From Hetaerina americana (lineage: Eukaryota > Arthropoda > Insecta > Odonata > Calopterygidae), in contig JAKTNV010000003.1 of the NCBI GenBank assembly GCA_022747635.1, positions 12,185,411 to 12,249,410 on the forward strand: 64,000 nt of DNA, read 5' to 3'. The position numbers and the translations under genes are program-made. The notes below the pieces were generated by a model. It did not search any database. It had not been told where the DNA came from and saw only the letters and a program-made list of their open reading frames with translations. Position 1 is the stretch's first letter. Every line of letters begins with the position of its first letter. Of this stretch, positions 34,501 through 44,830 are shown piece by piece.

Positions 34501-35934
34501 AAGTCCACAGGTGCGTAGCACATTAGCCATAAAAATATTTTAAAACGCATCTATTATTTTTTCGATCAAAAAGTGATCGATTGGAAGCGGCAGGTATTCT
34601 TTTACCTTTAGGTCTAGGAGCGAAACGACTGTTTTGATATTCCGGCAGCGCTGTACGATACGCTTATAAAAAATTCTTTTGATTTACGCTATGAGGAAGA
34701 ACCCAGGTCAGTGATGGAGAATTTGCGTGTCAAGAATGAAAAGTTCCGCAAACAACACTTCGCGTGTCGGAACGACTTATCTCCTCGCGTAGGGCACGTA
34801 CGTTCTTAAACTCCCTGATTTCCTTTTAAACTGGCAGTCCTTACCCTCAACAGTTTTCCAATTAAAATTTTAATGGAGATTTCAGCAATGCGAATGAAAT
34901 TTATTTTAAACGAAATTGTAAACGCGTTCTTTTAAAGGGAGCTGAGCTAAATCTTGGGCACGCTCACCTTCGTATTTCTTTCACCTGGTACACGCACACC
35001 ATAAAACGAAAAAGTGAAGCGCGGATCAACTCTCGAATTGAAATTTTATAGGAGTCACTCGTGAACGAATAGAGAGAATGAAAGAATCACACGGGGACGC
35101 AATCCCATTTTCCCGGGGAAAAAACAGGAAAATGAAGAAAATATGGCATGATAGGACGAGCTACGATTCTGAGAACGCAATCAGTTAAAATGAGAAATAA
35201 TTACACATATATTGGACGGAATGAAGCTCCGAGGCAATAACGTAAAAGCTATAATCAGTTTTCACGAAATACATCTTCTCGACTTATGAGACTTGGTGAT
35301 AATAATCATAATGGCAATAAACGGTATCTGCAATCTATAGTTGGAGCGTCACATGTCGATCGGCGACACTATTTTAATCGAACCCTTGTTCTAGAATTGA
35401 AAAGACGAAAACTGAAAAAGAAAGGAGTCCACCGCAGACGTCATTCATCGAAATGATTTCAAAGGATAGGAATGCACCCTTCTTTGTGCATCCTTGAAAA
35501 GAAATGGGTCAATGGGCGTAAGAGTATGAATTTAAAGCTGCGGAACAAACGCTTGATGGTTTATCCTTAAATTAATCAGTTCTTTACGCCAATTATTCAT
35601 CTACTTCGGCGAAAGAATTATGCTGGACTTGCACAAACACTCTTGCTTGGTTGCATGGTTGCTTGCTGTCCAATTTAACATCGTTTATTTCGAGTGTGCA
35701 CAAATTCCACGAACCAGATCTCTATTTTTGCTCGCAGAGATAATATTTTGTGGCATACATTTCTGAAACACTTTTTTTCTCCGACAGACATGCTCCCAGA
35801 TGTTTAATATCTTCCTTACATATTAGGAAAGTAAACCTATTCTTCATTATTAAAGTTATCACTTTATTTTCCAACAGGAAAGCACCGTAGTGACATAATA
35901 AAAACGAGGAAATGAGTTAGAAACGGATGAAATA
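31548..35934 (-). other. Upstream side of exon a: CpG-normal non-coding sequence
   Basis: No catulin exon was found here. CpG rises abruptly compared with the sequence to the left. 33120-33800 is especially CpG-dense (line 33121-33180 alone has about seven) and could include regulatory sequence, but I see no defined promoter element. 31819-32250 may be a transposon end, listed separately. Minus- and plus-strand open frames in 32314-34065 are short and unlike proteins. Confidence 0.5.
31819..32250 (+). mobile_element. Possible hAT-like transposon end with start of an ORF
   Basis: The sequence CAGGGCCGGCCCGAGG (near 31822) looks like a terminal inverted repeat of the kind seen on hAT-type elements. 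A short plus-strand frame at 32109-32246 reads MMASQEKQFSGSESQQKKWN and stops after 45 codons. The K-x-x-S-G-x-x-x-x-x-K-K text is reminiscent of the N-terminus of hAT-family proteins. No right-hand end or target duplication was found. This is a weak call made from two short motifs. Confidence 0.3.
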
Positions 35935-36687
35935 CGAGGGTCATCCGGAAAGTAGTACCCGTTCGTGCCGCATGAAGTGCTGACGACGCGAGTAGCCGCT
36001 GGACGAGGTCAGATAGCTTCAGTGGCTTGTCTGCCTTCTCTGAGCCAAGTTGCGTGACGCTAGCATTGCCTGTGTTGTTTCTGTGATTGTTTACAATGTT
36101 TAAAAAAATTGAGAACGCCGCCAGTTGTGAAGTGAGGGCAGTGATTAAATTCCTCAATGCAAGAAACGTTCGCCCATGTGATATTCATCGCCAATTAAAG
36201 GAGGTGTATGGAGACAATGTAATGGACGAGTCGTCTGTTCGGCGGTGGTGTCGCAACTTCAACATGGGGAGGGGGAACACACACGACGATGAGCGTTCGG
36301 GGAGACCGTCTGTCATTACAGACCAACTGGTGAGCTCAGTTGACGAATTCGTGAGGAACGATCGGCGCGTCACAATTGATGACATCTGTGAGCATTTTCC
36401 CAATGTTTCTCGAACAATTGTTCATGAAATTGTTAAACACCATCTGCATTATGCAAAAATTTGTGCAAGATGGGTCCCTCGCGTATCTCAATGAGCTGGC
36501 GGCGAAGGACTATGCAGCAGGAATACAGAAACTTGTCACACGTTATGACAAATGCCTTAATTTGCTTGGAGATTATGTTGAGAAGTAGTTTAAAGTATCC
36601 TCTTTCAAATAAAATTTTTTATGTTTGTTAATATTTACTTTTGTGTCTTTATTTCACGAACGGGTACTACTTTCCGGATGACCCTCG
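35935..36687 (+). mobile_element. Internally deleted mariner with perfect 33-bp ends
   Basis: 753 bp flanked by TA. Terminal inverted repeats are identical over 33 bp, starting CGAGGGTCATCCGGAAAGTA. A complete mariner would be about 1.3 kb, so roughly half a kilobase of the transposase middle is missing. The unmutated ends suggest it could still be mobilised by a transposase supplied from elsewhere. Confidence 0.95.
36096..36588 (+). pseudogene. Mariner transposase lacking its catalytic core
   Basis: The N-terminal part is intact: MFKKIENAASCEVRAVIKFL, helix-turn-helix text (SSVRRWCRNFNMGRG, DDERSGRPS, SRTIVHEIVKHH) and the linker ARWVPR, after which the frame stops at 36494. The C-terminal end follows in another frame up to a stop at 36588 (YAAGIQKLVTRYDKCLN, GDYVEK). 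All three catalytic acidic residues are in the missing part. The surviving N-terminal frame could at most make a DNA-binding fragment of about 133 residues. The junction lies near 36480-36500. Confidence 0.9.
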
Positions 36688-37733
36688 TAATATGCAAGTT
36701 ACCAGATGACAATGTGCAACCGAGTACATTGATGTACCAGTGAACTTTTCAAACTAAAATAGAACTCTCATAGTTAGGTGCGGGGAAACATGTCCTCTTT
36801 GTTCAGTTTATTTGTCACTAGACATGCCTTTTTCATAGAAAAGGGCCAACCTCACGATAGAGGCTTTTCCTTCAGTTGGGTGGTATCATGGACTAAATCA
36901 ACAGGCTATTCTTCCGCTGCCAGAGATGTCGTCACGATGAAGAGGAGGAGGGTGGGGGCTTGTTTGGGTTTGTGCCCGTCCGTAAACAATTTTCGACCTC
37001 CCCATTCTACCCATCCAAATCCATTCGAGTCTCTGAGGGAAAGGAGTTCCGTCGAATTCTTTCATCCGACACACCTTCGAGAAATGACATCAGCGAGTGA
37101 CCATAATTTTGAAGAAGATTAAAAGAGCTTAGAATGCGAATAACTTGTTATAGTCTCTCTTGAACAGACTTTTCCTTGAAGAATACACACAAATTCACTT
37201 CCGTTTATAAAATTTTGTTTTTCTCTACATCGTCAATGATTTTCCTTGGGTCAGTAGCCCACGTGGCCATTCGCTAACATTCACTAGAAGAAAAAAATAC
37301 TTCTCAAAAACTGCATTTGTGAGTTTGCCCTGCTAAAAGGATTTGGCCTATTATTACAAAACTATTTTCATCCTTTGCCGAGATAGATCCATTGTTCATT
37401 CTGGGATATTTATAGCACACAGCATCTCAAGAGTACTTCTGCCGGAGATCTATGCCAATTGATACACACATGAGAGGAAATTTGCCATGAAAAAATCATT
37501 TAACTTCACCTAAACTAGACTCCAGATACCCAGGCTACCAATGTCTGGCCAAGAGTGTAAACTGGTAGCTGACTAAATTTTTCAATTTCCGAGCGTGCTA
37601 TTTGTGAATAAAATACCATGTTTGTGACACCATGCATAACTCCAACTAATAGGGACAAGAAATCTCAAAATTGGGATTAAATAATTGTAAATCGAATTAA
37701 TAATGCAATAAATTACCAATTAATATAATAATA

Positions 37734-38090
37734 CGAGGCATATTCATAAAGTAATGGCCGTTTGCTTATATTTAGCTATTGGCGATTCAGAACACAGTTT
37801 TACTCCTGCAGCGCCATCTACTGATTCATTGAGAACCTATAGCAGCATTTGTTTTGTTTCAGAAGTCGTTTGCTTGCTCGTGCATGCAAACAACAATGTC
37901 CGCGACAAGCTTCTATGGAGAGGGGTTAAAGAAGCTGGTACAGCGGTACGAAAAATGCTTAGAAGTGGACGGCGATCAAGTAGAGAAGTGAAGTAGGTTT
38001 GTGGCTAACTATAAGTGCCAATTAAATGTGTTTCATATGAGTATATTTTTTCCTGTGACCAAACGGCCCTTACTTTATGAGCATGCCTTG
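37734..38090 (+). mobile_element. Mini-mariner (357 bp) with C-terminal scrap
   Basis: Flanked by TA on both sides. Imperfect terminal inverted repeats of about 31 bp: left CGAGGCATATTCATAAAGTA, right reverse complement CAAGGCATGCTCATAAAGTA, both continuing into GGCCGTTTG. Inside is a small frame, 37896-37991: MSATSFYGEGLKKLVQRYEK, then CLEVDGDQVEK and a stop. This is the end of a mariner transposase fused to a new ATG. Most of the parent gene is deleted. Confidence 0.9.
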
Positions 38091-38436
38091 TACATACATA
38101 ATTTAATAATACAAAATTTAATTTAATAATAAATATAGGAGCTATGCATTAAAAACGTTGCTTGACTAAATGCTCCCCACACAGCAGTAATGCCCAGCCG
38201 GATGATTACGAAGTAAACATATTCTCTCGCGATCGGCTATTATTTCCACAGACAAAGATTTTTCGTGTCGTGCGTGGGAATGTAAAGGAATGACAATGCT
38301 GGCATTTCCTCTTTTAATTATACGTGTCTAAGGTGCTATAGCCTTAAGTAAATATTTCGGATCGCTAACTTTCAATGATAATTTTTTCCTACAAGTATAT
38401 TAAACTGCATAGTAATCTATCCGATGGTTTTTCCTG

Positions 38437-38960
38437 CATGACGTGTGAAATTCACACACCAGGGTGGGGTGGGGAAAGGTTCGAGTTCCTTTCCTTATGC
38501 CGCCTATGGTTTTATAGGAAGATTTGGGGGGATCGAGATAGTGCGGGGGCTAACGTACTGGCTTCCCACCCTGAGGGCGCGGGTTCAAATCCCGGCGGTG
38601 TTGAATATTTTTCAGAGGTATCTCGATCCCTACTTGAGCTGCTTTGTGGAGGGCACTTTGAGTGAGTACGGCGTCCGTCGGATGGGACGTTAAGCTGCGG
38701 ACCCCTTGGCGCCTTTCGTAAAGAGTAGGCTAATGCCGACGCCGGGTTTCTCTCCACCCTTCATCCTTTCCTGTCCATCCCCTATGGCGCAAATGACCTT
38801 AGCTGTCGGTCGCCTCCCCTAAAAACTACTACTACTAGGAAGATTTGGTAGCCTAAAACTCACAGCGACTGGGTGAAGCTGAGGGTGTCCAAAGGCGTTC
38901 CTCGAAATCGAACCCTAGCTTTCTAGTCAGTGTTCTACCCACTGAACTACGAGGGTAGTT
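38437..38960 (-). mobile_element. SINE family A, second copy (minus strand), interrupted
   Basis: On the minus strand the tRNA-like head reads CTCGTAGTTCAGTGGGTAGA (A-box-like) and AGGGTTCGATTTCGAGG (B-box-like) in 38880-38957. The body continues at 38460-38527 after the SINE at 38528-38835 is set aside (AAATCTTCCTATAAAACCAT, GGAAAGGAACTCGAACC, GAATTTCACACG). It matches the copy at 13165-14680 over most of its length. The tRNA-like head is degenerate and is not a functional tRNA gene. Confidence 0.8.
38528..38835 (+). mobile_element. Full-length tRNA-derived SINE (family B) with 13-bp target duplication
   Basis: 308 bp flanked by a perfect direct repeat TAGGAAGATTTGG (38515-38527 and 38836-38848), the hallmark of LINE-driven insertion. 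The head has an A-box-like TAGTGCGGGGGCTAAC and a canonical B box GGGTTCAAATCCCGG. A GC-rich body follows (GATGGGACGTTAAGCTGCGG; GGCGCAAATGACCTTAGCTG), and the tail is a short ACT-repeat. Being intact with an undecayed duplication, it looks young. It has no coding role. Confidence 0.93.
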
Positions 38961-39115
38961 GGAAGGGTTTTCGGAATCACCATGAGATGTCACCGCTAGT
39001 GCGATGAGTTTCCCGCGTAGTAATAGGTAATCCTTTGTGAGTAAACGCATCAGTGCTCTGGGAAGAGATCTGTGGTGTGGAGGCCTCTCTGTTGTTGCTA
39101 TCGTGTAGTGTTTTG

Positions 39116-40154
39116 TGAAGATAGAAAAATTCGAGATTCGAGCAGTGACTTAATACTTCTTATAGAAAGATATGAAAGCAAAGGAAATTCATGACGACTT
39201 TCAGAACACTCTGGGAGACTCCGCTCCTTCATATTCAACTGTTGCCAAGTGAAAAAAAAACGCGTTTATGTTTGATTGGGACAGCCTGGATGATGACCCG
39301 CGTAGTGGTCGGCCAAAATGTGCCATTACCCAAGAAATAATTTCAAAAGTGCATTAAATTGTCATGCAGGATCGCCGACTAAAAGTGCCAGAAATCGCTG
39401 AAGTTGTCGGGATGCCATCTGATCGGGAATATCACATTCTAACAGTGGAATTGAATTTGAGAAAATTATCTGCTGGATGGCGACTCTTGACTAAGGATCA
39501 CAAAGGGATAGGAATGGAAATTTTCGGAAAATGTTTCACCTGTATTAAGAGCAACCAACAAGATTTCCCGCGCCGGTTTGTGCCCACAGATGACATTTGG
39601 ATCCACTACTATACCCCGGAGACAAAACACTAGTCAAAGAAGTGATTCACCACTACCGAGAAACCAAAGACAATACGGTCAGCCGGAAAGGTGATGGCTT
39701 CAGTTTTCTGGGATTCGAAAGGGATTCTGCTCATAGGCTATCTTCCCAGTGGTCAAACAATTACTGGATAATACTATGCTAACCTTCTGAACTAACTACG
39801 GCAAAAGATACACGAAAAAGGCCAGGTTGGCAAGAAAAAAAGTCATCTTTCATCAAGATAATGACCGCCCACATACAAGTGTCGTTTCCATGGCGAAAAT
39901 AACATGGACTAAGATACGAATTGTTCCCCCGTCCACCTTATTCGCCTGATTTGCCTCCATCAGATTTCCATCTCTTCCCCAAGCTCAAAATTTTCCTCGG
40001 TGGACGTAGTTTCTCTTCAAACAAAGAACTAACAGCCGAAGTAGACGAGTATTTTGCAGGCACGAAGGAATTTAATTTTCGAGATGGGATCAAGGCATTG
40101 AAATATCACTGGACGGAGTGCATTAGTGTACAGGATGATTACAGTGAAAAATAA
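39116..40154 (+). mobile_element. Decayed mariner (plus strand)
   Basis: A plus-strand transposase with stops and frameshifts: KEIHDDFQNTLGDSAPSYST near 39180; DDDPRSGRP near 39292; RRLKVPEIAEVVGMPSDREY at 39372; then FVPTDDIWIHYYTPETK (first acidic site); HQDNDRPHTS near 39850 (second); PPYSPDLPPSDFHLFPKLKI near 39925 (third); and ending WTECISVQDDYSEK before a stop at 40154. Clear terminal repeats were not found, so the boundaries are those of the coding remnant. Its lineage resembles the mariners at 4295 and 13202. Confidence 0.85.
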
Positions 40155-42025
40155 AAAAAAAGTTCCACTGAGGTAAGCCGTTTATATCTATTCCATTCCG
40201 AGGAATTTACAAATTACCCTCCTCTCACGCCCCAAGATATATAAAAATCGAAGTTTACTTAAAAAAATAAATTTATCTATTTTGATGCGAAGCGTCTTGC
40301 GTTTCGGTACATGTAGGTGTAGTAACATTCGCCGAGCGGACCATGAGGGGTTGGGTGCTCACGGTGTCCCACTTTTGTGTTACTTAAGTGTTTTTACAGT
40401 AAAGTATTTTAAGTACAGCTCCTTAAGTGTGCTATACGAGAACAGTGTACGTTGCTTGAAAGAGTAGAGCTATGCCAAAAATAAAGATCAATTCAATTTG
40501 GTGACGTGGATAAAAATTTGTTTCACCTTAAATAAAATGTAAAGAATAAAATTTTAAGTTGATAAGATAAATGTATTCTTTAATTAACGAGCCCAAATAA
40601 AAAAAATCACATCATAACACATAAATATGCATAATAATTGAGAGTCATAATCGGGAAAATGGTCAACTATACAAAGTATGAATGTACACTTCAATGAATT
40701 GGGGTCGAATGAATGATTGTGCAGACTTAAAAATGGGAGAATTTATAACCGACCAGCTTGATGTCCTCAAATGCTTTTGATATCAATAAAAGGACTTTAA
40801 AATTTTTCTTCCGCGAAGCCTTCATAAAAAAAACTAGCAACTCATGAATTATTACTCTCGGTACAGGTGTATTAGAAGGCATCTATCTTTCTCTAGACTG
40901 CTTTTCACTGTAAACCATGTTGCTGATTTATGGTTGCATATTTTTTCCCAAAATTCAAACAATAATTCGACATGTCCCCTGGAATTTCCGCATGTTGTTA
41001 CGAACTTTCATTCACCATTACTTTCGTCAATCCACCTGAGTTACCAAGGCCACCACGAAATCACGACGTAAGAAAGACTCTGCAAGTAACGCATGCGATA
41101 AAATCCATATTCCTTCGTTATTTTGAAACAATCTATCCTAAAAAATGACTGAACGATTCCAAATTAGGATGGAATTTATTTATTTTTCTCATAGAGAATA
41201 TGTTAGACAGAATTAATTTTCACAGTAATATATTTTAAAATCAATGCTCTATCAGTATTCAAATCCGATTACATTCTAACAATTAACACATTTCTTATTC
41301 AGTAGGTGATCCATGCATCTTCAGAATAGATCTGTTGCTCGTCAAAATTCAATTCTAAATTAATTTAAGTATTACTCCAGGTAGATATTTCAATTGCTTT
41401 ATCATGCAGGATTTATCAGATAATATAACAGCAGTATCTGGTTGAGTAGTATTTTATTAAAAACATCCATTATTAAACTCAAGCAATCACGCAAGTTATA
41501 AGATCGTCCGCTGCATTTTTATTTAGAATGATGACCTTATACGCCTTGGCAAGGATTGGTTTCAAAATAAGTTTTCGAATTAAAAATGCTTTTTCAAATG
41601 TTATATCTTTTTCATAGAATGCACAAGAACGATTTTTTACATAATTTTTAATGAAATTACCACTACGGAATTGGTTTTCTTGTATTTAGGGTAATGTTGT
41701 TCTTTATTTTAGAACTTATGAGATTTAGAAATTTCGTAAGAGTTTCAATTTAAAAACTGCACAAGAATTTTGACTTCATTTGATAAAATAATTCCATTCT
41801 GAACTAGAATCCATTTTTACGGGTAGCGTAATTTTAGTTACGTAAAAAATGTGCATTTTATCTATCCTACCGTATTACTTATCGAATAATTATTTTTCAC
41901 GGTAAAAATAAATGAATACAAATAATAATAAAATATTGCTCAATTATATAATTACTTAATTACTTAAAATTTAAAGTAAATGTCTGTAAAGATTGATATA
42001 TCTCAAAAATATATATGTATATGTA

Positions 42026-42093
<68 letters not shown>

Positions 42094-44532
42094 CACACGC
42101 AATACATCCATCAGGAAAACCTTAGTTTAAAAATTGAAAGGTCATCAATTTCGATTTTTAATCAAAATTTAAATATTTGATTCAATCCTCGGTTAAAAAT
42201 ATCAAGGTATATCAACTACATGAGCCATGTGTTTTGTCAGTTTAATCAATCGAAATTGCAACTTTGGATCTAACTTTGAATGTAATCCTCCGAGCATTTT
42301 ATCAAAAGTTCAGCCAAAAGGCAAGGGGACATAAAACACGACACAAAATATGCTACAGCCTTTCGCAATTTTACTGTTTATGTTGGATTTCTGACATGTG
42401 ACACCTTAAAAGTTTCCAAAATTTTCCATAAAAGTCTACATTTCGGTACGTGTTACTGGATACATTTTGTTCATTTTATTTCTGTTTGTAGTTTGACAAC
42501 CAATGTCTTGCCTCAATGGGGACAAAAGACTCTTAAAATAGGGGTTAAATCAATATATACCTGCCAAATGAAACAGCTATTGCTTAAGTTTTCAATTATT
42601 ATTCAAAACCAAATGAACGACTATATCCGTATAATTAGAAGCTTCTTAGAAAGATTAATTTCCTTACAAATCGACAAAATGCTCCGTAAAATTTCTAATG
42701 AAAATGTAATAGTTATTATTACCAATCATTCCAGTGACTTGGCCAGGGGAAGGAAATATATCAGTAGTTCACATACGAAGTTTAAAAAAAATATTTTCTA
42801 CGGGTGTCACAAAAATAGATTAGCTGCCTAAACATTATTTGTCACTACCGATGCTTTCCTTTTTTCATGTTTTTAGAATTACCTTTGCGTAGTCTATACT
42901 ATAGTCATGGGAGAAATTCACGATGAGACTAAAGTTAAAGTTTATTAAGCCCTTGGAAGTTTTTTATATCCCTGCATTTGCGTCCGGCAATGTTGCAATG
43001 TACTTTGTATTATTTAGAGCTATGTATTTATTTTTATCCAAATTTTTTACGCCATAAGCTCACTCACAAATCGTTAAAAAATCAAAATTAAACTATACAC
43101 TCAACTGAACATTTTGTTATTGTTATGCAATAATAATTAGTCAATACATCATATTAAAATATTTTTATGGTCTAGCACGAATAAAAAAACTAGGCAACAA
43201 AATATGTAAAAGATCCATCCACTCCTCCAAGTTATGTGATAGACGACTCGACGACCAGTTTCGTCGTGAAGTGGAACGCAGGGAAATCGTGGGAAATGCA
43301 ATGTGCACGCGGGCACGTTTTGTCTCGGCGTGAAACAGCCTTCCTTTTTTCTTCCTTTGCACGCTTTTAATGCTGGCTGGCTGCTCGTTCTTCTCCCTCG
43401 CTCCGAGGGCCCTTCCCACGCCTCGGTGCTCTTCCCTCCGCGCCATCTCCCTCCCCCCCCCCATCTCAACAACCTATCCCCCTTCTCTCTCCCCTCACCC
43501 CAGCACCCAGAATCCAGGCAATCAGTGTAACTCTCCCCCGCACTTTTCCCATTCCATCCCATCGTTGCACGTCATGGAGTGCGTGGGGCTACCTTTGATT
43601 TCGCAGTAAGCTTTAGATGACGATGGTGCCCAAAGGTTATCGCATCGCGGAAATATTAGATATTAAATGTAATTGTATATGGGAGGAAATCCTAATGAGG
43701 CGTTAATCCGGTGAAACAGCTCACACTCTCTTTTAAAACTCTTTGAACAAGTGCGAATCGGAATAATATTCAGCCTTCTATATAAACATTCCACAAAGTT
43801 AAAACTGAATCAACTATCACATCATAAAGAGAAGAAAATCGTAGGGCATTACGTATTGTACGAAGTTCCAACAATTACGTATTATTATTCCACGGGAGTT
43901 ACAACAAGTAAAATAATATCTGGTGATTTTATTTCTCCAATATTTATCCCAAAAGAGTTGCTAAAGCTTTTGCAATGCTCTATCCATTTACGAATTACAA
44001 ACCCCTGACTCATCTTCTGGCGCTACTTCTAAAGGATGTCTAACTTTTACAGGCATTTTTCACACGTATTCGTCTAAATGTAAAATGCCCCTCATCTTCT
44101 AATGCATTTTAGTAATCCCCACATTATTTCAATTTGTTGCACATTAGAGGATGCTTTATGATTTCCAAGAGTTTATTTCAGATTTAAAATTAAGCTCTAG
44201 TAACCCAACTGTTTGTACATTTGCTTATGCTGATTATTTTGAAACCACGTCTAATCTTCTCTATGATTATGGGGATTAAAATTGCCACCGTTCTTTACCC
44301 AGCAGGCATGAGAAAGTAACCAAAAATAAACGTGATCGTATATACGTGTATGCTTCCAAATGCTTACCGGTGACGAAAATTTCTTTCCAAATTGTTTTTA
44401 AAAATCGTGGAAAGTGTTTTCTCTAGAAGACTATTGAATAAATAGTAATCATGCATTTATTATTCGCATAATTTATTGCATAAAAATTAAATGTTATGTT
44501 AATTTATAAGTTTAATGTATAATGCACATATA
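40155..44532. other. Non-coding stretch
   Basis: AT-rich sequence without a recognised gene. It contains an AT microsatellite at 42009-42090 and a GC- and CpG-rich patch with C/T-rich runs at about 43250-43610. The open frames in that patch are low-complexity Pro/Ser and Gly/Arg shadows. Nothing else was identified. Confidence 0.5.
42009..42090. repeat. (AT)n microsatellite
   Basis: ATATATGTATATGTATATAT passing into uninterrupted AT to 42090. Confidence 0.97.
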
Positions 44533-44830
44533 AGAGGGCTGATCAGAAAGTAACTTACGTTTCGGCTTAGCTAGGTGATGGGTAGGTATAGAAGCACCAT
44601 CGTGGTATCTAAACGTCCCTACGTTCAGTACGCATCCTGATGTGGTAGTGTGCAGACTGTGGTTCTTCTATGTACTTTGCTTACCGCGAACTGTTAAAAT
44701 GTGCGCTGCAATAGAAAATCCCGCGACATGAAACTTGATTGTGCACTGCGGGTTCCGAGACCGCTCATATCCGGACAATAGGACTTCAGCGTGCAAGTCG
44801 GTTCACATGTTTGCTGCCTTTTAAAGAGCG
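44533..44830 (+). mobile_element. Mariner 5'-end fragment
   Basis: After a TA at 44531-44532 comes AGAGGGCTGATCAGAAAGTA, typical of a mariner terminal repeat. About 165 bp later a frame begins MCAAIENPAT and then stops. That text parallels the start of transposases such as the one at 36096 (FKKIENAASCEVR). The rest is unrecognisable and no right end was found. Confidence 0.6.

Noticed and set aside
38540..38605. tRNA gene
   Set aside because: Has a good B box but is part of a SINE with a target duplication and does not fold as a proper tRNA cloverleaf by eye.
38880..38957. tRNA gene on the minus strand
   Set aside because: Degenerate head of SINE family A; stems are mismatched.
43149..43609. 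Overlapping open frames around 43.2-43.6 kb
   Set aside because: They arise from C/T-rich and G/A-rich runs; the products are Ser/Pro or Gly/Arg/Glu strings.
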